64,000 bases of DNA from Gordonia asplenii (lineage in GTDB: Bacteria > Actinomycetota > Actinomycetes > Mycobacteriales > Mycobacteriaceae). The position numbers and the translations under genes are program-made. Below are positions 25,552-35,271 of the stretch, piece by piece (position 1 is the stretch's first letter; each line of letters begins with the position of its first letter). The stretch covers positions 62,001 through 126,000 of the forward strand of contig NZ_JABBNB010000016.1 of assembly GCF_012933505.1 (NCBI RefSeq), given 5' to 3'. The notes under the pieces are model-generated. The model did not search any database, had not been told where the DNA came from, and saw nothing but the letters and a program-made list of their open reading frames with translations.

Positions 25552-25589
25552 CTGTCGTCAGAAGGCAACTCTCTGTCGCGAGGTGTCAA
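25552..25589 (+). promoter_or_regulatory. tandem AraC-type operator, site D
   Basis: CTGTC-N7-GGCAA, four bases, CTGTC-N7-GTCAA, a 21-bp-period direct repeat in the same orientation relative to its gene as sites A-C. Its proximal edge is 86 bp from the ATG at 25675, close to the 83 and 93 bp of sites A and B. Confidence 0.75.
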
Positions 25590-25674
25590 GTTTTGCCCTG
25601 AGGGAGGCTGCGAGAGTGGAGTGAGCGTCACGAATTGTGATGCGACTCACGACACTGAGCGGACAGGTGCGAGC

Positions 25675-26622
25675 ATGCCGAATCTCAACCGGATCACAGT
25701 TCTCGGCGCAGGGGTGCTGGGCGGACAGATCGCCTGGCACAGCGCATTCAAAGGCAAGTCAGTCGTGGCCTACGACATCTCCGCGGACGCGATCGAGCGT
25801 GTTCGCGCAGTTCACGACACCTACGAGGCGATATATCGGGGCGAGGTAGGCGTGTCCGACTCCGACGTCGCCGGCACCCGAACCAGACTCACCTACTCGA
25901 CCGACCTGCAAGCGGCCGTCGCCGATGCGGATCTGGTCATCGAAGCGGTTCCCGAAGTTCCCGACACCAAGACCGCCGTCTACACCCAGCTCAGCACCTT
26001 GCTGCCGGAGCACACGATCGTCGCGACGAACAGTTCGACGTTCCTGCCGCGAGACTTCGCCGAGGCGACGGGGCGGCCCGCCAAGTACTGTGCTCTGCAC
26101 TTCGCGAACATGATCTGGGCGATGAACCTCGCCGAGATAATGGCCCACCCCGGCACTTCGCGCGAGACGCTCACCGACGTCACGCGGTTCGCGATCGAGA
26201 TCGGAATGGTGCCGATCCCCGTCGGCGGAGAACAGAACGGCTACGTGATCAACAGTTGGGTCGTCCCACTGCTCAACGCCGGACAGACCCTGGTGACCAA
26301 CGGCATCGCCACGGCGCAGGACATCGACCGCACCTTCATGGCGAACGGCGCCAGATTCGGTCCGATGGGCATGCTCGACATCATCGGCATGAAGACCGCC
26401 TACGACGTTCTCGCCTATTGGGGCGAACGCGGCGACGACGCCCAGATGGTCGCCAATGCGGGCTACCTCAAAGAACACTTCCTCGATCGGGGTCGGCTCG
26501 GTGTCGCGACGGGGGCCGGATATTACGACTACCCCGATCCGGCCTATCAGGCAGCCGACTTCCTCGACGTCCCGGATCTCTCGGTCGTCGACGACCTCGT
26601 CGAGCTCATCGCCCTGGACTGA
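25675..26622 (+). CDS. 3-hydroxyacyl-CoA dehydrogenase-like protein
   Basis: 315-residue single-unit HAD. The NAD motif GAGVLGGQIAWHSAFKG is at about residues 10-26, followed by VVAYDIS, EAVPE and NSSTFLPRDF. The catalytic His is in ALHFANMIWAMNLAEI, where the usual HFFNP is HFANM. The C-terminal domain includes GPMGMLDIIGM. It is slightly longer than FadB-type C-terminal units and may act on hydroxy acids other than straight beta-oxidation intermediates. It is co-oriented with the monooxygenase and hydrolase genes, which probably form one operon. Confidence 0.9.
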   Translation: MPNLNRITVLGAGVLGGQIAWHSAFKGKSVVAYDISADAIERVRAVHDTYEAIYRGEVGVSDSDVAGTRTRLTYSTDLQAAVADADLVIEAVPEVPDTKTAVYTQLSTLLPEHTIVATNSSTFLPRDFAEATGRPAKYCALHFANMIWAMNLAEIMAHPGTSRETLTDVTRFAIEIGMVPIPVGGEQNGYVINSWVVPLLNAGQTLVTNGIATAQDIDRTFMANGARFGPMGMLDIIGMKTAYDVLAYWGERGDDAQMVANAGYLKEHFLDRGRLGVATGAGYYDYPDPAYQAADFLDVPDLSVVDDLVELIALD

Positions 26623-26679
26623 AAACACCTCACGCGGATACCGCTCACCGGTACCCGTCGACACTCAATAGGAGTTTGC

Positions 26680-28224
26680 ATGACCATCAACACATCGCAC
26701 CACGCGCAGGTCGTGTTCGACCACGTCGACGTACTCGTCGTCGGAGCCGGACTGTCGGGCATCGACGTGGGATATCACTTGAAGAATCTCCAGCCCGGGC
26801 GGACCTTCGCCATCGTCGACGCCCGCAACGATATCGGCGGTACCTGGGATCTCTTCAAGTATCCGGGTATCCGATCGGACGCCGATTTGCAGACCTTCGG
26901 ATACGGGTTCAAGCCGTGGCGCAGTGAGAACGCGCTCGCCGACGCCCACGAGATCATCGACTACCTGCAGGAGACGATCGACGAGAACGACCTGGCGCGC
27001 CACCTGCTGCTGGGACACAAAGTCGTGGCGGCCGATTTCTCCACCGCGGAACAGCGCTGGCGGGTGACGCTCGAACGCGTCGCCGACGGCGCATCGGTCG
27101 AGGTGAGCGCCACGATGCTGTTCTCTGCGGCGGGCTACTACGACTACGACCGGGGTTATGCGCCCGAGTTCGCCGGCGCCGAGGAGTTCGCCGGGCAGAT
27201 CGTGCACCCCCAGCATTGGCCGGAGGATCTGGACTACGCGGGCAAGAAGGTGGTGGTGATCGGCAGCGGCGCCACCGCGGTGACGCTCATCCCGTCGATT
27301 GCGGCAGCGGCGAACCACGTCACGATGCTGCAGCGGTCGCCCTCCTATGTGCTGCCCATCCCACGGCAGGACCCGGTCGTGAACACCCTGCGCAAGCTGT
27401 TCTCCGACAAGATCGCCCACAACATCACCAGGGCCTTCAACATCCGCAAGATGAATGCCCTGTACAAGGGCAGCCAGCGGTTCCCCCGGCAGATGCGTGC
27501 GCTGGTCCGCAAGATCAACGCTGCGGCACTTCCCGAGGGCTACGACGTCGACACCCATTTCAACCCGGAGTACAACCCGTGGGATCAGCGCATGTGCATG
27601 GTTCCCGACGGCGACATGTTCGCGGCCATCTCGGCTGGACGCGCCGCGGTGGTCACTGACCGGATCGTGCGTTTCACTCCGACGGGTGTGTTGTTGAAGT
27701 CCGGCACGGAGTTGCCAGCCGACATCATCGTGACCGCCACCGGTCTCAACATGGTGCCCTTCGGCAAGATACGGCTGGCGGTGGACGGCGTCGAGGTGGA
27801 TCTGCCCGCCCACGTCGTCTACAAGACGGTGATGGTCAGCGATGTTCCGAACTTCGCCTTCACCGTCGGCTACGTCAACCATGCCTGGACGCTCAAGGCC
27901 GATCTCGTGGCCGGATGGTTCTGCCGCCTGCTCGACCACCTGGACCAGCACGGATACGCGAGCGTGACCCCGGTGGTCTCCGACGCGTCGATGGTTCGCA
28001 AGCGCTATATCGAGATGGACACCGGCTACATCAACCGCGGTATGCACCTGTTTCCCAAACAGGGCACCAGCGGCCCGTGGGCGGCACCGCAGAGCTACAA
28101 CCGCGACCGGGTCGTATTGGGGAAGGACCCGATCGACGACCCCGCCCTGCGGTTCACCGCGGCGGAGTTGCCCAGTCGGGCAGCGATGGCTCCGGCGGCG
28201 AGTGACGTGGTCGTCGTCCGGTGA
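26680..28224 (+). CDS. Baeyer-Villiger-type flavin monooxygenase (EthA/MymA-like)
   Basis: 514-residue class B flavoprotein monooxygenase. FAD motif GAGLSG is at residues 22-27, the exact Baeyer-Villiger fingerprint FxGxxxHxxxWP is at residues 170-181, and the NADPH motif GSGATA follows near 196. The KYPGIRSDADL segment is typical of EthA/MymA relatives. It converts ketones to esters or lactones using NADPH and O2, or oxidises heteroatoms. GGAG precedes ATG 26680. A long antisense frame covers the gene and is rejected. It is coupled to a hydrolase by GTGA, consistent with lactone formation then hydrolysis. Confidence 0.93.
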   Translation: MTINTSHHAQVVFDHVDVLVVGAGLSGIDVGYHLKNLQPGRTFAIVDARNDIGGTWDLFKYPGIRSDADLQTFGYGFKPWRSENALADAHEIIDYLQETIDENDLARHLLLGHKVVAADFSTAEQRWRVTLERVADGASVEVSATMLFSAAGYYDYDRGYAPEFAGAEEFAGQIVHPQHWPEDLDYAGKKVVVIGSGATAVTLIPSIAAAANHVTMLQRSPSYVLPIPRQDPVVNTLRKLFSDKIAHNITRAFNIRKMNALYKGSQRFPRQMRALVRKINAAALPEGYDVDTHFNPEYNPWDQRMCMVPDGDMFAAISAGRAAVVTDRIVRFTPTGVLLKSGTELPADIIVTATGLNMVPFGKIRLAVDGVEVDLPAHVVYKTVMVSDVPNFAFTVGYVNHAWTLKADLVAGWFCRLLDHLDQHGYASVTPVVSDASMVRKRYIEMDTGYINRGMHLFPKQGTSGPWAAPQSYNRDRVVLGKDPIDDPALRFTAAELPSRAAMAPAASDVVVVR

Positions 28225-29072
28225 ACACTTCACTGCACATCGACGTCCGCGGGCGACGTACCCGTATCCGTCTCGCGGGCGACCCGCGGTCGCAGCCGCT
28301 GGTTCTCCTCCACGGGATCGGGCGCACGCTGAACGATTGGGACGAACAATTCCCCCGGCTCTCGTCACAGTTTCGACTCATCGCCATCGACCTTCCCGGT
28401 TCCGGATTCTCCGAACGGTCCGCTCAGCCCACCACCCTGCCGGTGCTCGCCCGGGCGGTGCTCGACGTCCTCGACGAGATCGGGGAGTCCCGCCCGGTTC
28501 ACCTCGCCGGGAACTCGCTGGGTGGCGCGGTGGCCATGCAGGTCGCCGTGCTCGCCCCACCGCGTGCGGCGAGTCTCACGCTCGTCGACAGCGCGGGCTT
28601 CGGCACGCGGGTCGCCCTCGCGTTGCGACTCATGACAGTGCCTCGGCTCGGAGAGGTGATGACCCGGCGGGTGACCAGAGCGTCTGCTCGGATGATGGAG
28701 CGTACGTCGCTGGCCGACCCCGCGCTGGTGACGCGGACGCGGATCGATCGCGCGATCGCGGTGTCCAGGCAACCGGACACCGGTGCAGTGATGCTGGAGA
28801 CGGCACGGGAGTTGGCCACCATGCGGGGTATAAAGGCGCAGTGGCGGGCCGAGCTCCTGGACGCCGTCGACGCCGTGGGACTGCCCACACTGGTTGTCTG
28901 GGGTGAGGCCGACCGCGTTCTTCCGAACTCGCACCTGCGCGCGGCACGAGCGGCGTTGCGCGATGCACAGACGCGACTGTTCCCCAAGGTAGGGCATATG
29001 CCCCAGATCGAGGTGCCGGATGCGTTCGCCGAGCTGATCACGACATTCGTCGAGTCTCGGCCGGGGCTCTGA
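28221..29072 (+). CDS. alpha/beta hydrolase, candidate lactone/ester hydrolase
   Basis: 283-residue hydrolase with LLHGIGRT, nucleophile GNSLGG near residue 97, acid in WGEADRV and His in KVGHMPQIE, as in the MhpC/BphD-type branch. GTG 28221 overlaps the monooxygenase stop as GTGA, so translation is coupled. This adjacency makes hydrolysis of the monooxygenase product the most economical function. It is followed by a strong terminator. Confidence 0.9.
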   Translation: MNTSLHIDVRGRRTRIRLAGDPRSQPLVLLHGIGRTLNDWDEQFPRLSSQFRLIAIDLPGSGFSERSAQPTTLPVLARAVLDVLDEIGESRPVHLAGNSLGGAVAMQVAVLAPPRAASLTLVDSAGFGTRVALALRLMTVPRLGEVMTRRVTRASARMMERTSLADPALVTRTRIDRAIAVSRQPDTGAVMLETARELATMRGIKAQWRAELLDAVDAVGLPTLVVWGEADRVLPNSHLRAARAALRDAQTRLFPKVGHMPQIEVPDAFAELITTFVESRPGL

Positions 29073-29095
29073 CCCGGGGGAGTCAATCGACAAAC

Positions 29096-29127
29096 AAAGC
29101 CGCCCCACGAATCCGTGGAGCGGCTTT
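29096..29127. terminator. bidirectional rho-independent-like terminator
   Basis: AAAGCCGC and GCGGCTTT, then CCACG and CGTGG, close a tetraloop with one internal mismatch. The T-rich ends on both strands suit termination of the hydrolase gene and of the convergent small secreted-protein gene. Confidence 0.8.
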
Positions 29128-29140
29128 GGGTGCGACTAGC

Positions 29141-29383
29141 CTACTTGGCGATCGCCGACTGGACGAGGTCGATCACCGAGCTCAGACCCGGGTTCTCCTG
29201 CTTGGCCTTCTCCAGCGCCAGACGGATGTTGTCGGTGGTCGGCGAGTTGGCGATGTCCGACTTTGACGGCGGCTTGGTGGGGGCGGCGCTGGCCGGCGCT
29301 GCCGCCAGTCCGAGTGCTCCCGCCATGCCGAGTCCGGCGATACCGGTGACGATTGCCCGCTTGAGGATGGTTCCCCGAGTCAT
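29141..29383 (-). CDS. small secreted protein, function unknown
   Basis: 80 residues. The start at ATG 29383 has GGAAGG 8 nt upstream; longer readings lack support. Residues 1-34 form a signal peptide: Arg/Lys at the start, a hydrophobic Ala/Gly/Leu core, and an APASA|AP cleavage site. The mature ~45 residues are polar, with a predicted helix (IRLALEKAKQENPGL). There is no cysteine and no recognised domain. It is isolated between terminators and the carboxylase gene. Confidence 0.75.
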   Translation of the reverse strand: MTRGTILKRAIVTGIAGLGMAGALGLAAAPASAAPTKPPSKSDIANSPTTDNIRLALEKAKQENPGLSSVIDLVQSAIAK

Positions 29384-29487
29384 GTTCACTGCCTTCCCCG
29401 CACTCGCATAGGCGCGGTGGTCTGATTTCGAATTCTTCACAGCCAGTCTAAAGGAAAACCCGCGAACTGCCGTGTCCGTGGTCGGTC

Positions 29488-32400
29488 TCACGCTGTGGGC
29501 TGGCTGTTTACCGCGTCGACGCTCACCGCCCACGCCGGATTGCTCTCGATGGCGGCGATGATGCGCGGGCGCAGTTCGGCGGCCGAGATCACCGCGTCGA
29601 CCGAGCCCACCTCGACGGCGCGGCGGATGCTGTGCACCGAGTCGAACTCCGCCGCGATCTCGCTGATCTTCTCCGCCCGCACCGACTGTCGTACGTCGTC
29701 GAGTTCGGCGGACAGCGTCGAACGCGCGGTTCCGGTCGCGGCGTCGACGCGTGCGTCGAGCTCCTGTACCCGGGCGTCGGCGTCGGTGCGTTTGGCCACC
29801 TCACCAGCGAACACGACCGCTGCGGCGGGAGCGCCGCCGAGCACCGACGCGAACGAGCCGTCGATGGCGAGCACCGTCATGTTCGGGTTGAGCGCCTTGG
29901 AGAACACCACGAATGCACCGCCGTGATAGCGCGAGATCACGCAGAACACGATCGGGCCGTCGAAGTTGACGATGGCGCGACCGATCTCGGCGCCGTACTC
30001 CAGCTGCAGCTTGCGCAGCGACTCGGGTGAGCCGTCGAAGCCGGACAGGTTGGCCAGCACGACCAGCGGACGGTTGCCGCTTGCGACGTTGATCGCCCGG
30101 GCCGCCTTCTTCGACGACTGCGGGAACAACGTACCCGCGGTGTAGGTGTCGGGGCCGTCGGTCGGCGTGAAGCCGCGACGCTGCACCTCCCGCGACTCGA
30201 TGCCCAGCAACGCCACCGGGATGCCACCGAGGTGAACGTCGGCGACGACGGCGGTCTCGGCGTCGGCCATGCCGGCCCACCGCTCACGCATCGGGTGATC
30301 CTGGTCGGCGAGCGCGCGCATGACGGTCCGGATGTCGAACGGCTTCTTGCGGTCGGGGTTGCTGGCCGCGGAGAAGATCTGCCCGACGGTGGTGAAGTCG
30401 CTGTCGGCGAGCTCATGCGGGAAGTCGGAGACGTCGCGGTCGACGGGGTCGCCGGTGACCGCGCGGCGCGGCGTCGACTCACCCGGTGCCACATAGGTGT
30501 GGTCGTAATGCGACATCAACACGTCGCGTGCCGCTCCGAGGTTCGGCGCCCAGTACTGCGCCTGGCCGTTGGGGCCCATCACGCGGTCGTAGCCGCCGAT
30601 GCCGAAGTTGTCCTCGGCCGACACGCCGCCGGAGAAGTCCAGCGACTGCTTGCCGGTGAGCACCATCGCCGACTCCGGCGTCATCACCAGAATGCCCTTG
30701 GTGTGCATCAGCATGGTGGCCTCGGCGTTCCAGTACGGCTGACCGCCGACGTTGATACCCGCGACGACGATGTTGATCTCGCCGCCCACCTGAGTGAATT
30801 CGATGATTCGCTTGAGCGCCAACGCGATCCAGTCCATGTTCTCGGTGCCCGAGTCCATCGAGATGCGCGCGCCCGACGACAGCGCGTACCACTCCAGCGG
30901 CACACCGAGACGTTCGGCGAGGTCGATCGCGGCGACGACGCGCGCACATTCCGGCTCAGCCAGAGCGCCCAGCGACTTGGTCGGATCACCAAGCAGCAGA
31001 ACACGTTTGACGCCCTCCGGGTACTTGTCGGTCGGTGTGGTGATCAGTCCGACGACCAGTGCCGCCGAGTTGCGGCCCCGAGGCCGGTCGACGGGGACAA
31101 GGGTCTGTTCGGTGGAATTCGGCCCGCTCCCGGCGCCGGCGTCGAAGTCGTACTCCTCGAACTCGCCGAGCAGCGCGGCCAGCTCGTACGGGTACACGTT
31201 GTTGCGGCGCGACGCCCGCAACACCTTCTGCCGGTAGGCGTCGATCGGCTCGATCGGATCGTCCGACGGTTCAGTGACCTCGACGTCGAACAGTCCCGTC
31301 GGATTGATCGTGAACTGCACCGACACCTTGGTCAATTCGCCGGTCTCACGGTCGCGACGCCGTGCGATCACCTGAACTTCTTCCAGCCCGACGCCGGTCG
31401 CGCTGCCGCGGATGTAGTCGGCGATGCGATCGAGGTCGGCGTGGTTGGCCTCCAACGGCGGCCACACGTAGATGACGATGCGGTTGGTCGCCGATCCGCG
31501 GTCACCGGCGCGGCGGGCGCGGCGGATCGAATCCACGCATGACGCCAGCGCCGTCTCAGCGCTCGGGATGGTCAGCAGGCGGCCGTCGTTGTCGCGCAAC
31601 GCACTCAGATCGCGGACCTGGGCGAAGGCGATCAGTCGGTCGTCGGCCGGATTCTCCTTGGCCACCGCGCGGAACAAGTACACCTCTTCGTCGTCCGACG
31701 ACGGCAGACGGGTCAGATCGAACTTGCGCAGCCGCTCCATCCGCATGCGCTGCGCGATGTACGGGTGCAGGCCGCGGATCAACCGCTCCTCGACCATTCC
31801 GGTCGCCGACGGGCGGAAGGTGAAGTGGTGGTGCATCAGCGCGCCGTCGGCGCCCGCGACGGTGGTGGTGATGCGGTGCACCTGCCTCGGCAGGGTGCGT
31901 CCGGCGATCACATCGTGCAGGGCTCCGACGATGGCGTCGAAATCGTCGGGCTGATCCTCCCAGCTCAGGTAGATGTCGGCGTCGACCGACGACGTATTGC
32001 CCACGACGTCGGCGAGTCCGTCGAGGGTGGCCGCGAGGTCGTCGAAGCGGACCGCGGCCGAGACGAGGCTCGCGCCGTCGCGCTCGGCGATGACGAAGGT
32101 CGTGCCGCCGGCGTCGGCGGTCCGGACGTCGGTCAGTCCCTTGTTGCCGTAGTACCGGCGGGTGAGGACTTCGAGCATGACGGTGTTGTCGGCGCCGTCG
32201 ACCATGCGTTGCCCGAGGAGCCGGACCAGCGGCTCGGTGCTGCGGACCACCTCGGCGATTCGCTCTGCCCGGTCGGCGGCGTCGGGGTTGGCGTCGAGGT
32301 AGGCGAGATGTTCGCCGACGTCGCCGTAGACCCGCGAGCGGTTGTCCTGGACCAGCGCTTGGCCGAACCACAAGTACAGCAGACCGCGGGAGAGGTCGGC

Positions 32401-35007
32401 GATGGCCGGGAACCGCAACTGTGCCGCGGCGGCCAGGTGCTCGACGGCCGCGCCGACCGACTCACGCAGTTCGCCCGACGGGGCCGGCTCGCGCAGCAGC
32501 TCACGCAGCAGGGCCTGAATCGTCGCACGCGACTGATCGGTGTTCTGCAGCGCGAGGAAGATGCGGAACACCGCGGCTTCCAGCTCCGGCGTACGGTCCA
32601 GCTCGTCGATGCCGTAGTGCGCCAGGGCCGTCGAGAGCTGGTTGTGGAACGACTCGGGCAGACCGTCGCGCTCGACGTCGAGGCTCTGCAGATAGGTGTG
32701 CAGGTTCTCGCGGGCGCTGTGGACGTGTTCGGCGGAGACCTGATCGGAGAGTCGGTTCTGGCTCAATTCGGCGAGGTCGGCGAACACGGTCAGCAACTCG
32801 ACCTCGCCGGCCAGGCGGGTGTCGGTGTCGGTCGACTCGCCGCGTGCGGCCAGGTAGTCGTTGAGCAGACGCGCACTGTCGAGCGGGTCGACGTCGTAGC
32901 CGAGGATCTGGCTGCGCAGATCCTCCTGTCCACGGGCAACCCGCTCGGCGGCGGCGACGTCGGCGGGCGCCTCCGGGAGGTCGATCTCGACGTCCTCGAC
33001 CGCGGCGTCGGCGGCCTCATCATCGTCGTCGGCGACGGGCTCCAGCCGCAGCAACGGCGCACCGGTCTCGACCTGCGTGCCGACCGAGACCAGGCATTCC
33101 TTCAGACGTGAGCGGGTCGGTGCGCGCAGCACCGTCTCCATCTTCATGCTCTCCAGCACCAGGACGGGGGCTCCGGCCTCCACCTCGGCACCGACTTCGA
33201 GCGGCGTCGCGACGACGAGAGCCGGCGCGGGCGAGCGCACGACGCCGCCTTCGTCGCGGCTGACGCGGTGCGTGACACCGTCGACGTCGACGAGGTGCAC
33301 GGTGCCGTGGGTATCGGTGACCAGGCGGTAGCGCACGCCGTTGAGCACGATCTGCGCGGCATGCTTGTCGAACCGCTCGAGGTCGACGTCGGCGGTGCGG
33401 GTCTGCTCGCCGGATTCGATGCCGACGCGGAAGCGGTTGGCGCCGACGCGGGCGACGCGCACGCGGTAGGCGACGCCGCGCAATTTCAGATCGAGCGGGG
33501 TGCCGCTGCGATGCTGCACCTGGGGGCGACCACCCGACGCCGTCGAGAGCAGACGTTGCCGTTCGACGGACTCGTCCTCTTCGTATGCATCGATCGCCGC
33601 GGCGACCAGCGCGACGGCGGAATGCTGATGGGCGACGAGCCGGCCCTCGGCGCGGACGCGGTCGATCCAGCCGGTGTCGGCGCTGCCGTCGATCACCTCG
33701 GGCTGGTTGAGCAGTTCCAGGACGAAGCTCTTGTTGGTCGCGCCACCTTCGATGACGACGCGGGTTTCGGCCATCGCGCTGCGCAGGCGCCCGAGCGCCT
33801 CGTCGCGGTTGCGGCCGTAGGCGATGATCTTGGCGATCATCGAGTCGAAGTCGGCGGGGATCGAATCGCCCTCGCTGACGCCGGTGTCCACGCGCAGGCC
33901 GGGGCCCGCGGGGAGGTCGAGGCGGGCGATGCGGCCGGGGGCCGGGGCGAAGTCGCGGTCGGGGTCTTCGGCGTTGAGGCGTGCCTCGATGGCGTGGCCG
34001 CGCTCGACGGGTATCTCACCGACGAGCTTTCCGCCGGATGCGACGTGCAGCTGGGCGCGGACCAGATCGAAGCCGGTGGTGATCTCGGTGATCGGATGCT
34101 CCACCTGAAGTCGGGTGTTGACCTCCAGGAATGCGAAAAGCTTCTCGCCGGGATGGTAGAGGAATTCGACAGTCGCGGCTCCGCGGTAGTCGACGGCGAC
34201 GGCGAGGCGCTCGGCGGAGGCCTTCAGCTCGGCGACCTGCTCGGGAGCGAGCACCGGCGACGCAGACTCCTCGATGACCTTCTGGTTGCGGCGCTGCACC
34301 GAACAGTCGCGCACGCCGAGGGCCCACGCGGTGCCCTGCCCGTCGGCGATGACCTGCACCTCGACGTGGCGGGCGCCGGTGACCAGGCGCTCCAGGAACA
34401 CGACACCGCTGCCGAAGGCGCGGGCCGCCTCATTTCGGGTCAACTCGTATGCTTCGCGCAGGTCGACGTCGTTGGTGACGACGCGGATACCGCGCCCACC
34501 TCCGCCCGCGGTCGCTTTGAGCATCAGCGGGTAGCCGATCTCGGCGGCAGCGGCGATCGCGTCGTCGACGGTGTCGACCGCGCCGCGGCTCCACCCGGCG
34601 ACCGGCACGCCGACTTCTTCGGCCAGTAGTTTCGCGCCGATCTTGTCGCCCAGCTTGCGCATCGCCTCGGCCGACGGCCCGACGAAGGTGACGCCGATAC
34701 GGTCACACAATTCGGCGAACGCCGGGTCCTCGGCGACGAAGCCCCAACCGACCCAGGCGGCCTGCGCGCCGGTCTCCAGCAGCGCGCGCTCCAGGATCTC
34801 CAGGTTGAGGTAGGGGCGGGCGGCGGCCGGCCCGAGGTCGTAGGCGACGTCGGCTTCGCGGACAAAGGTCGCGTGCTCGTCGACGTCGGTGTGTAGTGCG
34901 ATCACCTCGATCGATTCGCCCGTCTCCGCAGACAAGCCACGGACGGCATGGATGAGGCGCATGGCGGCCTCGCCTCGGTTCACAATTGCGATGCGGCTGA
35001 ACAACAT
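29488..35007 (-). CDS. single-chain biotin-dependent acyl-CoA carboxylase (long-chain acyl-CoA carboxylase type)
   Basis: 1839 residues carrying a whole carboxylase. An N-terminal biotin carboxylase domain (FSRIAIVNRGEAAMR, ATP loop KATAGGGGRGIR, EVNTRLQVEH) is followed by a biotin carrier domain with ESMKMET near residue 620, a helical middle part, and a carboxyltransferase region at about 1250-1800 (IGGYDRVMGPNGQAQYW, ANLSGFDGSPES, ISRYHGGAFVVFSKAL). Mycobacterial single-chain long-chain acyl-CoA carboxylase has this make-up. It carboxylates acyl-CoAs with ATP and bicarbonate. ATG 35007 has AGGAG only 3 nt upstream; an in-frame ATG at 35083 is possible. Confidence 0.92.
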   Translation of the reverse strand: MLFSRIAIVNRGEAAMRLIHAVRGLSAETGESIEVIALHTDVDEHATFVREADVAYDLGPAAARPYLNLEILERALLETGAQAAWVGWGFVAEDPAFAELCDRIGVTFVGPSAEAMRKLGDKIGAKLLAEEVGVPVAGWSRGAVDTVDDAIAAAAEIGYPLMLKATAGGGGRGIRVVTNDVDLREAYELTRNEAARAFGSGVVFLERLVTGARHVEVQVIADGQGTAWALGVRDCSVQRRNQKVIEESASPVLAPEQVAELKASAERLAVAVDYRGAATVEFLYHPGEKLFAFLEVNTRLQVEHPITEITTGFDLVRAQLHVASGGKLVGEIPVERGHAIEARLNAEDPDRDFAPAPGRIARLDLPAGPGLRVDTGVSEGDSIPADFDSMIAKIIAYGRNRDEALGRLRSAMAETRVVIEGGATNKSFVLELLNQPEVIDGSADTGWIDRVRAEGRLVAHQHSAVALVAAAIDAYEEDESVERQRLLSTASGGRPQVQHRSGTPLDLKLRGVAYRVRVARVGANRFRVGIESGEQTRTADVDLERFDKHAAQIVLNGVRYRLVTDTHGTVHLVDVDGVTHRVSRDEGGVVRSPAPALVVATPLEVGAEVEAGAPVLVLESMKMETVLRAPTRSRLKECLVSVGTQVETGAPLLRLEPVADDDDEAADAAVEDVEIDLPEAPADVAAAERVARGQEDLRSQILGYDVDPLDSARLLNDYLAARGESTDTDTRLAGEVELLTVFADLAELSQNRLSDQVSAEHVHSARENLHTYLQSLDVERDGLPESFHNQLSTALAHYGIDELDRTPELEAAVFRIFLALQNTDQSRATIQALLRELLREPAPSGELRESVGAAVEHLAAAAQLRFPAIADLSRGLLYLWFGQALVQDNRSRVYGDVGEHLAYLDANPDAADRAERIAEVVRSTEPLVRLLGQRMVDGADNTVMLEVLTRRYYGNKGLTDVRTADAGGTTFVIAERDGASLVSAAVRFDDLAATLDGLADVVGNTSSVDADIYLSWEDQPDDFDAIVGALHDVIAGRTLPRQVHRITTTVAGADGALMHHHFTFRPSATGMVEERLIRGLHPYIAQRMRMERLRKFDLTRLPSSDDEEVYLFRAVAKENPADDRLIAFAQVRDLSALRDNDGRLLTIPSAETALASCVDSIRRARRAGDRGSATNRIVIYVWPPLEANHADLDRIADYIRGSATGVGLEEVQVIARRRDRETGELTKVSVQFTINPTGLFDVEVTEPSDDPIEPIDAYRQKVLRASRRNNVYPYELAALLGEFEEYDFDAGAGSGPNSTEQTLVPVDRPRGRNSAALVVGLITTPTDKYPEGVKRVLLLGDPTKSLGALAEPECARVVAAIDLAERLGVPLEWYALSSGARISMDSGTENMDWIALALKRIIEFTQVGGEINIVVAGINVGGQPYWNAEATMLMHTKGILVMTPESAMVLTGKQSLDFSGGVSAEDNFGIGGYDRVMGPNGQAQYWAPNLGAARDVLMSHYDHTYVAPGESTPRRAVTGDPVDRDVSDFPHELADSDFTTVGQIFSAASNPDRKKPFDIRTVMRALADQDHPMRERWAGMADAETAVVADVHLGGIPVALLGIESREVQRRGFTPTDGPDTYTAGTLFPQSSKKAARAINVASGNRPLVVLANLSGFDGSPESLRKLQLEYGAEIGRAIVNFDGPIVFCVISRYHGGAFVVFSKALNPNMTVLAIDGSFASVLGGAPAAAVVFAGEVAKRTDADARVQELDARVDAATGTARSTLSAELDDVRQSVRAEKISEIAAEFDSVHSIRRAVEVGSVDAVISAAELRPRIIAAIESNPAWAVSVDAVNSQPTA

Positions 35008-35271
35008 CCGCTCCTGATCTCTTCGGGAAGTCGTACCTGACCGCAGGGAGCGGCCGGATAGATTGTTGCGAATCGAATCCATACGCGCGAGTACGGGGGT
35101 CGTGAGCTGGGGTTTTGTGGTCGTTGCAAGGTGGCCTGGGAGGGACCGAGCGCTCGGACGGTAGGAGTGGTAACGGGTCTGCCGAACCGGCTGCGAGTCG
35201 TTCGCCGTGTGCACCTCCGATATCTCGCCTACCATGAGATACCGACCGTTTGGACAGTAATTGGAGGCGGT

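Noticed and set aside
26665..28368. 567-residue open frame antisense to the monooxygenase
   Set aside because: It is a GC-rich shadow, with no domain and low-complexity Arg/Val/His composition, opposite a gene with complete motifs.
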